A stretch of 64,000 nt of DNA from positions 3,827,501 to 3,891,500 of the forward strand of contig NZ_CP019419.1 of NCBI RefSeq assembly GCF_001975665.1. The letters run 5' to 3'. Positions 56,641-64,000 of the stretch are shown here, piece by piece; position 1 is the stretch's first letter, and each line of letters starts with the position of its first letter. The notes beneath the pieces are model-generated. The model had not been told where the DNA came from, made no database searches, and was given only the letters and a program-made list of their open reading frames with translations. A program made the position numbers and the translations under genes. The DNA comes from Polaribacter reichenbachii (GTDB lineage Bacteria > Bacteroidota > Bacteroidia > Flavobacteriales > Flavobacteriaceae).

Positions 56641-56765
56641 CAACCTTGATATTTTTTTGAGTCAAATAAATGATTTTAAAATTGGAAATGTTCTAGGAAT
56701 TAAACAATCAATAGATTGAAGTTTTGAGTTATATAAGATAAAACAACCACCTAGAAGAAGAATGA

Positions 56766-57033
56766 AGTTGCCTGAAAAAATGGATATTAAAAAACTAAAA
56801 TTAGAGCTTAATAAGATTGAGTACAAAACTTTAATTATTCAATATACGAGGGGGTAAAAGTAGATGCCTTAATGGTAGAGGATTTAGATGGTTTATGGAA
56901 AGTATTTTATTGCGAGAGAGGTAATAAAGAATTGATTTGAATATTTAAATCTGAATCAGAAGCCTTTATTGGGTTGCTAAATCATTTTAGAAATGATCTA
57001 AACTTAACGGGTAAACAAAGCTTTAATGAGTAA
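56766..57033 (+). pseudogene. Decayed immunity-like gene (fragment B)
   Basis: Reads MKLPEKMDIKKLKLELNKIE, a stop and frameshift after YTRG, then VDALMVEDLDGLWKVFYCER, a TGA, and IFKSESEAFIGLLNHF to a stop at about 57033. Its C-terminal end matches the relic at 54356-54438. It abuts the right 587-bp repeat, so the insertion ends here. Confidence 0.6.
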
Positions 57034-57448
57034 ATATTGTGTAGGTGTTATTTATAAACAAACCTGCGAATGCAAAAAGTTGATTATTAAAACCTATTTC
57101 AAACTTAATTTTTTCTTTCCCTTGATGTTGCCATTCGTAAAAACCATCAACTAAAACAATACACTTGTTTTCTGTATAATGTTTAAATGCAGGTTTTTCT
57201 GATATGGTTTCTATTCGCGCATTTAAAGTATAATTTCTTTTCCAGTCAGAATTTGCCCATTCTGGTATAAGCCCCCAATTATACATTTTAATTTCTGTAG
57301 GATTAGAGTTGGTAATGATTGGTGTTTTAGGAAAATTAAAACCATTAATTTGAGAGCTAGGATTAAATGAAGCTTCAGAATTAAATTTAGCCTTAAATTT
57401 TTTCTCTATTTCCTTAATTGATTTTGTTTGTTTAGTATGAAAACACAT
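57023..57448 (-). pseudogene. Truncated SRAP gene copy
   Basis: Same N-terminal 130 or so residues as the SRAP gene at 41126, but the frame ends in unrelated NNTYTIFTH after the repeat boundary. It has lost the region with the active-site His, so it should be non-functional as a SRAP enzyme. Confidence 0.88.
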
Positions 57449-57621
57449 AAAATAACTTTTTGATAGTAAACTTAATAAACATTAAAAGAAAGCACTTTAA
57501 TAATCAATTTCTGGGATCAATTGCAATACTCATTTTTTTAGATTTAATAACGTTCATACTACAAAAGCCAAATCGATTTGTAATTTTACCATAACAAGCA
57601 TAAACCCCCATTCCGTTTATT
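57035..57621. repeat. 587-bp direct repeat, right copy
   Basis: Partner of 41300-41886, with offset 15,735 bp. It contains the SRAP 5' part and the true 3' end of dnaE. Confidence 0.9.
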
Positions 57622-60461
57622 GGGTATTGATGCACAACATTAGTAAAGTGGACTGCATCAAAATAATTACCTTCAATATCAATAAAGGTGCTTAAACGCA
57701 TTAATTTTCCTTGTGAAGTTTTATTGTATCTGGTAGTAACTAATTTGCCATATAGCAATACGTTTTTATCAGAATAATCAATCATTTGATTTGCATTAAT
57801 ATGTTTGTAATATTTTTCTGTAACCAAAGAAAAATAATTCTGAATTGTAAATCCTAACAATTCTATTTCATCATAAACACTCTCTAGCCAATGAGAACTT
57901 AATTTAGGAATCGTAAACTTTTGATGTTGCAAACGGAATAACTTTACTTGTTGATGTACTTGTTGTTTTTTTGTTGCATTCACTTTAAAGGTAGCTTGCC
58001 AAAGTAATTCTGTTTTGGGTTTATTGGTAAAACGAAAAGCATTAATCCGAATTAAGATAGAAAGCTGTTCTATTGAAATTGATATGCGATCAATAAAATC
58101 ATCTAAAGAAGAAAACAAACCATTTAACTGACGTTCAGTTAAAATATTTTGAATTAATAAATTTTCTAAGTTTTTTAAATATCCAAAACCTAAATAGATG
58201 GTTATACCTTTTACAGCATTAGCGTGATCACTCTTATTTATACAAGGTAATTCTACAATTGCACCTCGCATTTTTGCTTCGTGAATATAATGTTCAGCAG
58301 AATAAAAACCACCTCCATTATTTAAAACAGCAACCATAAATTCAATTGGGTAATAGCATTTTAAAAATAAACTTTGATAGCTTTCTACTGCATAAGAAGC
58401 AGAATGCCCTTTTGCAAATGCATAGCCAGCAAAACTTTTAATTTGATTCCAAACTTCAAAAATTAAATCATCTTTAAAACCTTTATTTCTACAATTTGCT
58501 ATAAATTTATCTTCAACCGCTTTAAATTCTGACAGCGACCTATATTTACCACTCATTCCTCTTCGTAAAACATCAGCTTCCCCTAAAGTTAAATCTGCAA
58601 ATTGATTAGCTACTTTCATTACATCTTCTTGATAAACCATTACTCCATAAGTTTCTGGCATAATTTGTAATAAAATAGGATGCGCTTCTTTTCTTTTTTC
58701 TGGATAACGTTGCCTTTTAATAAATTCATCTTTCATACCAGAACTAGAAACTCCTGGTCTAATAATAGAACTTGCAGCAACCAAACCTAAATAATCTTGA
58801 GTTTGTAATTTTTGCATTAAACCACGCATTGCAGGAGATTCTACATAATAAGCACCAATTGCACCACCAGTTTTTAAAAGGTTATTGATATTTTTATCTT
58901 TCTTAAAACGCTCAATATCTGTAATGTTAATTTTGGGGTGGTTAGGATTATTCTCTTTAATAATCTCTAAAGCATCTTTGATTTTTGCTAATCCACGTTG
59001 TCCTAAAATATCAAATTTAAAAATACCTACATCATCAGCAATATTCATATCAAATTGAACAGTAGAGAAACCTTTTGGAGGTAAATTAGTAGCAGAATAA
59101 AAATGAATAGGTTTATCTAAGATTAAGATTCCTGCAGAATGTACGCTTACATAATTAGGGAAACCTTCAATTAGTTTTCCGTATTTTAAAACCAGTTTAG
59201 CAATATCATCTATATCTGTTTGTAATTTGCCTTTGCTCAACTTATCAATTTCTTCTTTAGGTAAACCAAAAACCTTACCTAATTCTCGAACAACAGCTTT
59301 GTATTTAAAAGTTACGTAGGTGGCTAAAAGTGCAACATTATCAAAACGATTAAAAATGTATTGAGTAACAGCATTTCTATCTTTCCAAGAAAAATCAATA
59401 TCAAAATCTGGTGGAGAAGCTCTAAAAGGATTGATAAAACGTTCGAAATATAAATCCAATTCAATAGGATCTACATCTGTAATACCAATAATATAAGCCA
59501 CAATACTATTCGCTCCACTTCCTCTACCAACGTGAAAGAAATTATTTCTATTCGCATATTGTACAATATCATAATTGATTAAAAAAAAAGAAACAAATTT
59601 TAAATCTATTATAACTTTTAATTCTTTTTCTAAGCGAGCATAAACTTGTGGTGTTGCATTCTTATATCTTTTATTAATGTTGTTGTTGCAAAGTTGTTGT
59701 AGCTTATTGCAATCTTCTTTAAAACTGTTGTAATACAATTGTAAATTCTGATTTTCACGTGTTATATCAAATCCAAATTGAATTTTACATTGTTGCAAAA
59801 GTGTTGTTGTGTTTTTAATGATATTAGGAAATTCTTTAAAAAATATTTTCAATTCTTTTAAAGAATGCATTGTATCTGTTGTTAAACATTGTTCATAAGT
59901 AGAAAGCTTACTTAATAAAGTATTTTTATCTATGGCACGCAACAAACGATGCGCATTAAAATCTCTTTTATTACGAATGGTAACTTGCTGTTGAATTACT
60001 ATTTTATCTGAAAACTTTTTTAAATAAGAAAATTTAAGCTTGTTAATTTCTGCAATAGAAACACCTATAAATTCATTTTCAGCTAAAGAAGTTAAATGCA
60101 TTTCCAGTGCTTTTTCAAAAGGATATATGATATAAACATTTTCTAAAAACTTTGGTTGATCTGGGATCTTAGTTTTCGATTCTAAAAAAGAAGACAAATA
60201 ACTATTAATATTCTGAAAACCAATATTGTTTTTAGCCAATGCAACAAATTGCTGACTGTTACCATTTCTGAAATCTACACCAATAACTGGTTTTATATTA
60301 AACTTTTTTGACTGTTGTACAAAGTTTAAACAAGCAGAAGTATTATTTATATCTGTTAGAGCAATACAATTAATATTGTTCTCTTCAGCTAATTGTAACA
60401 ACTCAATTTCTGAGAACGTACCAAAACGTAATGAATAATATGTATGACAATTTAGATACAT
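57504..60461 (-). CDS. dnaE: Error-prone DnaE-type polymerase (DnaE2/ImuC-like)
   Basis: 985 aa, shorter than a replicative DnaE. PHP domain at the N-terminus is altered: HTYYSLRFGT in place of H-H-YS, and ALTDINN where TDHG is usual, so two metal ligands are missing. The polymerase core is intact: GRGSGANSIVAYIIGITDVDP, SPPDFDIDFSW (two catalytic Asp), PGVSSSGMKDEFIKRQRYPE and YQEDVMKVANQFADLT. The C-terminal tau-binding part of replicative DnaE is absent. It lies downstream of dinB (3 bp) and once preceded SRAP, so the three form a translesion mutasome. Confidence 0.88.
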   Translation of the reverse strand: MYLNCHTYYSLRFGTFSEIELLQLAEENNINCIALTDINNTSACLNFVQQSKKFNIKPVIGVDFRNGNSQQFVALAKNNIGFQNINSYLSSFLESKTKIPDQPKFLENVYIIYPFEKALEMHLTSLAENEFIGVSIAEINKLKFSYLKKFSDKIVIQQQVTIRNKRDFNAHRLLRAIDKNTLLSKLSTYEQCLTTDTMHSLKELKIFFKEFPNIIKNTTTLLQQCKIQFGFDITRENQNLQLYYNSFKEDCNKLQQLCNNNINKRYKNATPQVYARLEKELKVIIDLKFVSFFLINYDIVQYANRNNFFHVGRGSGANSIVAYIIGITDVDPIELDLYFERFINPFRASPPDFDIDFSWKDRNAVTQYIFNRFDNVALLATYVTFKYKAVVRELGKVFGLPKEEIDKLSKGKLQTDIDDIAKLVLKYGKLIEGFPNYVSVHSAGILILDKPIHFYSATNLPPKGFSTVQFDMNIADDVGIFKFDILGQRGLAKIKDALEIIKENNPNHPKINITDIERFKKDKNINNLLKTGGAIGAYYVESPAMRGLMQKLQTQDYLGLVAASSIIRPGVSSSGMKDEFIKRQRYPEKRKEAHPILLQIMPETYGVMVYQEDVMKVANQFADLTLGEADVLRRGMSGKYRSLSEFKAVEDKFIANCRNKGFKDDLIFEVWNQIKSFAGYAFAKGHSASYAVESYQSLFLKCYYPIEFMVAVLNNGGGFYSAEHYIHEAKMRGAIVELPCINKSDHANAVKGITIYLGFGYLKNLENLLIQNILTERQLNGLFSSLDDFIDRISISIEQLSILIRINAFRFTNKPKTELLWQATFKVNATKKQQVHQQVKLFRLQHQKFTIPKLSSHWLESVYDEIELLGFTIQNYFSLVTEKYYKHINANQMIDYSDKNVLLYGKLVTTRYNKTSQGKLMRLSTFIDIEGNYFDAVHFTNVVHQYPINGMGVYACYGKITNRFGFCSMNVIKSKKMSIAIDPRN

Positions 60462-60464
60462 AAA

Positions 60465-61679
60465 TCATTGTTTTCTATGTGCTAAAACTAAAGGAGGATC
60501 TCCATTAAAAGGATCATTAAATCTGCCAATAGTTTTTGCTCCCATTGCTGATGCTCTCATTATACTAGCTTCACCATATTTATTACGAACATTATCCATA
60601 GCATTATAAAGGTTTAGCATTTGTTGTGTATCATCAAAAAGGTTAATCTGATAATTACCATTTACAATGTCAGAAATTTTAACACCTACCAACCTTATTA
60701 ATAATCTTCTTTGATAGAGTTTGTTAAATAGCTCTAAAACAGTTGGTATAATAATATGATCTGCACTTGTATAAGGTATTTTAACTTGTTTGCTATAAGT
60801 ATTAAAATCTGAATATCTAATCTTTACACTAAAAACAGAAGCTAGTTTGTCCCCTTTTCTTAATTGATAGGCTAAGTTTTCTGCCATTGCAAAAATGGTT
60901 TCTTTTAGCTTTTTTACATCAATTGTATCTTTATTGTATGTTCTTTCTGTTGATAAAGATTTACGCTCGTGAAAAGTTATTATTGGTGGATTGTCTATTC
61001 CATTAGCACGTTTCCAAATAGTTTTACCATTTTTACCTAGAACACTTATCATCATTTCTAAAGGCATTTCTTGTATCACTTTTACTTTATCAACTCCTAA
61101 GTTTCTGAGAGTTTGATATGTTTTTTCTCCTACTGATGGTATTTTACGAATTGAAAGAGGTGCTAAAAACGATTTCTCAAAACCATTATCTATTTGTAAT
61201 TGATTATTAGGTTTAGCTTCACCTGTTGCAACTTTAGAAACAATTTTGTTTTGTGACAATCCAAAAGAAATAGGTAAACCACTTTCTTTAATAATTCTTT
61301 GACGTAATTCTGATGCAAATTTATAGCTTCCAAAAAATGCATCCATTCCTGATAAATCTGCATAAAATTCATCAATACTTGCTTTTTCGAAAACAGGTAC
61401 ACTCTCTTTAATAATATCTGTAACAATATTTGAATACTTAGAATAGGTGCCAGTATTTCCTCTTATAATTGTGGCTTCTGGACATAGTTTTCTAGCAATT
61501 TTCATAGACATACCAGAATGAACACCAAATCTTCTAGTTTCATAACTACAAGCTGCTACAACTCCTCTATCTCCAGTTCCGCCAACTAACAAAGGTTTTT
61601 TCTGTAACCTGCTATCAATTAAACGTTCGCAGGAAACAAAGAAAGTATCTAAATCTAAATGTAAAATATGTTTTTTCAC
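60465..61679 (-). CDS. dinB: Y-family DNA polymerase (DinB/Pol IV-type)
   Basis: 404 aa. Start is GTG at 61679. Palm residues in HLDLDTFFVSCERL (Asp7/Asp9) and KASIDEFYADLSG; fingers AACSYETRRFGVHSGM; little-finger domain LSTERTYNKDT... It lacks ImuB-like C-terminal changes. Shares the cassette with dnaE and SRAP, and the divergent S24 repressor gene lies 50 bp away, suggesting SOS control. Confidence 0.9.
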   Translation of the reverse strand: MKKHILHLDLDTFFVSCERLIDSRLQKKPLLVGGTGDRGVVAACSYETRRFGVHSGMSMKIARKLCPEATIIRGNTGTYSKYSNIVTDIIKESVPVFEKASIDEFYADLSGMDAFFGSYKFASELRQRIIKESGLPISFGLSQNKIVSKVATGEAKPNNQLQIDNGFEKSFLAPLSIRKIPSVGEKTYQTLRNLGVDKVKVIQEMPLEMMISVLGKNGKTIWKRANGIDNPPIITFHERKSLSTERTYNKDTIDVKKLKETIFAMAENLAYQLRKGDKLASVFSVKIRYSDFNTYSKQVKIPYTSADHIIIPTVLELFNKLYQRRLLIRLVGVKISDIVNGNYQINLFDDTQQMLNLYNAMDNVRNKYGEASIMRASAMGAKTIGRFNDPFNGDPPLVLAHRKQ

Positions 61680-61710
61680 TTGTCAAAAATATCTCAAAAT
61701 TGTAGATTTG
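61680..61710 (+). promoter_or_regulatory. Promoter/operator region between dinB and the S24 repressor
   Basis: TTG at 61680-61682, 20 bp, then TAGATTTG at 61703-61710 for the repressor gene. CTCAAAAT occurs at 61693-61700 and 61715-61722 in direct orientation and could be the repressor site shared by both genes. The whole intergenic is only 52 bp. Confidence 0.55.
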
Positions 61711-61731
61711 TTGGCTCAAAATATTAGTTTT

Positions 61732-62505
61732 ATGTCATTTATTCAACAAAACATTAAGTTCATCAGAAAACAAAAGGGATTAACTCAGCTAGAGTTTTCT
61801 AGTGATTTAAATTGGTCTAAATCTCAAATAGGTGCTTATGAAGAAGGTAGAGCACAACCTTCTATAGACAAGTTAATTCAGTTGTCTGATTTAACGAATA
61901 TTCCTATAGATATTTTAGTAAAAAATGATTTAAGAAAATCTGGAACTACAAGTTTTATAGAGGTTGGTAATAAGAGAATTCTTTTCCCCATTATGGTTGA
62001 TGATGAAAATGAAAATTTAATTGAAGTAGTACCAACAAAAGCATCAGCAGGTTATTTATTAGGTTATGATGATCCAGAGTACATTGAGCAGTTAGAGAAA
62101 ATCAAATTGCCATTTTTGCCTACTGGTAAGCACAGAGCTTTCCCAATAAAAGGAGATTCTATGTTACCAATGAAAGATGGTTCTTATGTGGTTGCTGAAT
62201 TTGTTGAAGATATTAAGCAAGCTAAAAGTGGTTATACTTATGTTATTGTTACTAAAGATGATGGAATGACATACAAAAGGATTTACAATCAAGTTGAAGA
62301 AAATCAATCCTTTTTATTGAAACCAGATAATTCAAGTTATCAACCTTATGAAGTTCCAGTTTCTGAAATAATAGAATTATGGAAATTTACTTGTAGTATA
62401 AATACACAAGAATATGATGAAAATGAATTAAAATTGAGCAGTATTATTGAAATGTTTAATGGTTTAGGTGTTGAATTAGAAGCTTTAAAAAAATCTTTAC
62501 TTTAA
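61732..62505 (+). CDS. S24/LexA-type autocleaving repressor with HTH_XRE
   Basis: 257 aa. N-terminal XRE helix-turn-helix (KFIRKQKGLTQLEFSSDLNWSKSQIGAYEEGRAQPSIDKLIQL, about 9-50), linker, and C-terminal S24 peptidase domain. The autocleavage bond candidate is A106-G107 (KASAGYLLGY), active Ser143 in IKGDSMLPMKDGS, and Lys182 in MTYKRIYNQ; spacing agrees with LexA and CI. Divergent from dinB-dnaE-SRAP, so RecA-triggered self-cleavage should derepress the cassette. The start at 61732 is chosen over upstream TTG codons. Confidence 0.92.
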   Translation: MSFIQQNIKFIRKQKGLTQLEFSSDLNWSKSQIGAYEEGRAQPSIDKLIQLSDLTNIPIDILVKNDLRKSGTTSFIEVGNKRILFPIMVDDENENLIEVVPTKASAGYLLGYDDPEYIEQLEKIKLPFLPTGKHRAFPIKGDSMLPMKDGSYVVAEFVEDIKQAKSGYTYVIVTKDDGMTYKRIYNQVEENQSFLLKPDNSSYQPYEVPVSEIIELWKFTCSINTQEYDENELKLSSIIEMFNGLGVELEALKKSLL

Positions 62506-62566
62506 AATAAATACATTTCTCATATAAGAAAAACTTGTATATTTGAATAGAAATTAATTATAAATC
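62506..62566. other. AT-rich DNA between the repressor gene and the right arm sites
   Basis: Short AT-rich sequence; no gene seen. Confidence 0.4.
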
Positions 62567-62593
62567 AGAGTACACGATTCAGTACACGATTTA
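62567..62593. promoter_or_regulatory. Candidate integrase arm-type sites, right end
   Basis: The 27-bp block with two AGTACACGAT units, one mismatch from the left copy at 32284-32310. It lies 45 bp before attR. Confidence 0.7.
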
Positions 62594-62638
62594 GTTAAAA
62601 TAAGTTGTAAAGGGACTAAAATTTGATTTTTTTATCAA

Positions 62639-62682
62639 ATTCATAACCCTGAGGTCACGGGTTCAAATCCCGTTTTCGCTAC
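62639..62682. repeat. attR of the tRNA-Met element
   Basis: A 44-bp exact copy of the tRNA-Met 3' end (32162-32205). The upstream sequence lacks the 5' half of a tRNA, so it is not a tRNA gene. Confidence 0.92.
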
Positions 62683-62688
62683 TAAAAG

Positions 62689-62726
62689 TAAAGCAGTTAC
62701 ATTTTTTTGTAACTGCTTTTATTTTT
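62689..62726 (+). terminator. Native terminator displaced from tRNA-Met
   Basis: A stem of about 12 bp (AAAGCAGTTACA pairing with TGTAACTGCTTT) with a T run, starting 7 bp after attR. It probably ended the tRNA-Met transcript before integration. Confidence 0.75.
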
Positions 62727-63334
62727 AACAATAAGTGTTTTTTATTACTTTTTTCTATAGATTTAAAATGAAATAAAAATAGTCCTTATTGTTTTTTACT
62801 TTACTAAGGCTAGAAAAAAATCATCTTAAGATAAACTGACTTATTATTTTCAATTTATATGTTATTGTACCCAACATCTCTATCATAATAAAGTAAAAGA
62901 ATATTAGAATAAGGTATTAAAACAATTTCATACTAAGTTATTATCAACCTTAGTTTTAAGTTTATTTGTTTCTAGTTTTTCTGCTAATACCAGAATTAAT
63001 TTCTATAATTATATAATTGGATTCGTTTCTTATAAAAATAACTATACATTAAAATAGTATTCTTTTTTAATATATCAATATTTCCTTCTTTATAAATTAC
63101 AAATTTCATCCTAATAAAAGCTCTTAATCATTTTTATAAAAAAATTACATTTTTAATAAAATAACTATTAAATAATTTGAAATATGGATTTTTTTTTTAC
63201 AATAATATTATTAATTATAATTCTAAATAAGAAAATAAATTTCAGAATAAATAAAAAAAAGGTATATTTAGTAAAAAATTAAAAAGAAATTTTATTTACT
63301 TATTGATAGTAAGTTTCCCCAACAATTTCAAGTT
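62727..63334. other. Gene-free AT-rich DNA right of the element
   Basis: About 600 bp with no supported coding frame, RNA or clear repeat. Core promoter elements for the following gene were not clearly seen. Confidence 0.5.
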
Positions 63335-64000
63335 ATGAATTATAATGAATTGCTAACCTTATTTGTACAAGGTTCTATAATTGCTCTTATAATACTTTTA
63401 TTGTTTAGACTCAGAAAATATCTAGGACTAGGTGTTTTATATGCTTGTTTAGGTCTTTTTCAATTTGTACAGGTATTGGTATTTATTCTAAATACTGTTT
63501 ACGACTCTACTACAAATAAATTTCTTGTTTCCCCAGGTTCATCAGTATTTATTACGATTACGCTTTTTAGTTTATTAATTATCTATTTAAAAGAAGACGC
63601 TAAAGAAACTAAAAAAATGATTTTTGCAATACTTATTGTAAATGTATTAATATCATGGTTATTACTTGCCTTTGGCAGGAATATGAACGAGGCGTATCTA
63701 GAAAATAATTTACTAACTCCTAATCACTTTATATTTTCTCCGAGAATTCAAATTTTTGGTAATATATTTTTATTTCTTGACTCTTTTCTATTGATTATTA
63801 TTTTTGAATACATCTCTAAGAAAATAAAACACCTGTTTTTTCAAATATTTGTAACTATGGTATTAGTTGTAAGTATAGATACTATTCTATTCTCTATAAC
63901 TACATTTTGGAATTTAGAAAATTTAAGTTCTATTATAACTAATAATTTACTTGCTAAAAACAGTTTTACTTTTTATTACAGTATTCTCTTTTATTTCTAC
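63335..64000 (+). CDS. Multi-pass membrane protein, partial (possible sensor N-terminus)
   Basis: Open to the window end from ATG at 63335; 222 codons visible. At least five hydrophobic segments (e.g. LGLGVLYACLGLFQFVQVLVFIL; GSSVFITITLFSLLIIYL; IFAILIVNVLISWLLLAF; FLFLDSFLLIIIFEYI). The start LFRLRKYLGLGVLY... and VSPGSSVFITITLFSLLIIYLKEDA resemble the membrane part of some VUT/sensor-kinase-like proteins. The rest, including any catalytic domain, lies outside the window. Confidence 0.5.
   Translation, partial: MNYNELLTLFVQGSIIALIILLLFRLRKYLGLGVLYACLGLFQFVQVLVFILNTVYDSTTNKFLVSPGSSVFITITLFSLLIIYLKEDAKETKKMIFAILIVNVLISWLLLAFGRNMNEAYLENNLLTPNHFIFSPRIQIFGNIFLFLDSFLLIIIFEYISKKIKHLFFQIFVTMVLVVSIDTILFSITTFWNLENLSSIITNNLLAKNSFTFYYSILFYFY

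Larger units (their letters stand above)
41300..57621. mobile_element. Nested 15-kb RHS segment inserted with a 587-bp direct repeat
   Basis: The left repeat carries complete SRAP with a truncated dnaE tail; the right repeat carries complete dnaE with truncated SRAP. That is what single-crossover (Campbell-type) insertion of a circle carrying a dnaE-SRAP fragment would leave. Contents are the S74-like and RHS operon, immunity relics, an IS1182-like element, an ISAon1 relic and attC-like repeats. Confidence 0.75.
32162..62682. mobile_element. 30.5-kb integrative element in tRNA-Met
   Basis: Bounded by 44-bp perfect direct repeats of the tRNA 3' part. A tyrosine recombinase gene lies just inside the left end and reads away from the tRNA. 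Unit length without one repeat is 30,477 bp. It carries an integrase, a replication-like module (RHH, RepA-like ATPase, DUF6371), an HsdR/S scar-NYN-NACHT operon, and an S24/DinB/DnaE/SRAP cassette that is interrupted by a nested RHS segment. No relaxase, conjugation or capsid genes are visible, so it could be a satellite or mobilisable element that uses helpers. Confidence 0.9.

Noticed and set aside
57023-57448. Second functional SRAP gene
   Set aside because: It lacks the C-terminal part with the active-site His and ends in unrelated residues at the repeat boundary.
62639-62682. Second tRNA-Met gene
   Set aside because: Only the 3' half is present; there is no 5' acceptor strand or D arm, so it is the attR copy.
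32162-62682. Conjugative element or prophage
   Set aside because: No relaxase, coupling protein, type IV secretion, capsid, terminase or portal genes are seen.
1-64000. CRISPR array
   Set aside because: No regularly spaced short direct repeats and no cas genes were seen.

Overview
The window is AT-rich chromosome of a marine-type Flavobacteriaceae bacterium (Polaribacter-like, phylum Bacteroidota). The evidence is a SusC/SusD/SusE starch locus, type IX secretion (T9SS) sorting domains, a PorP/SprF protein, DUF3822-RsmD and MoxR/SurA gene neighbourhoods, and promoters of the Bacteroidota type (TTTG or TTG, 19 bp, TAnnTTTG). The genus is inferred from protein style only.

Positions 1-32130 are mostly core chromosome. 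First comes the 3' part of an alpha-glucan utilisation locus (end of susC, a susD with an inserted SusE-type domain, susE, a secreted GH13 amylase). It is followed by a cysteine desulfurase, an Smr protein, a phosphatase-like protein, a PorP/SprF plus giant T9SS adhesin pair, two tandem PPK2 kinases, an LpxR-like protein, a RecD-like helicase, DUF3822-RsmD, a MoxR ATPase with three SurA/PpiC-type chaperones, a DUF493 protein, a P-loop ATPase, RecQ, Fmt, HU, YqgE, a class IV aminotransferase and a START-like protein.

Positions 32131-62682 hold a tRNA-Met and a 30.5-kb integrative element inserted in its 3' end. A 44-bp perfect direct repeat (32162-32205 and 62639-62682) marks attL and attR. 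The tyrosine recombinase gene lies just inside attL, and a 27-bp two-unit repeat, present near both ends, looks like integrase arm sites. The element carries (a) a small replication-type module (RHH protein, RepA-like ATPase, primase-like DUF6371 protein); (b) a three-gene minus-strand operon made of an HsdR/HsdS fusion scar, a NYN nuclease-like protein with a Cys/His insert, and a NACHT NTPase, which is a candidate antiphage module; (c) an SOS-type mutagenesis cassette, with an S24 autocleaving repressor divergent from dinB, dnaE (error-prone type) and SRAP.

A second 15.1-kb segment is nested inside cargo (c). It is bounded by a 587-bp imperfect direct repeat (41300-41886 and 57035-57621) in which one side keeps complete SRAP and the other complete dnaE, the pattern left by a single-crossover insertion. 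It carries an SpvB-RHS polymorphic toxin operon with a GIY-YIG-like C-terminal tip and a putative immunity gene, decayed immunity fragments, an IS1182-like element, an ISAon1-family transposase relic and attC-like intergenic repeats. After attR come a terminator that probably once served the tRNA, about 600 bp of empty AT-rich DNA, and the start of a membrane protein cut by the window end.

The most novel-looking signals are the NYN-NACHT operon fused to the scar of a type I restriction locus, the mobile S24/DinB/DnaE/SRAP cassette, and the nested RHS insertion that duplicated part of it.
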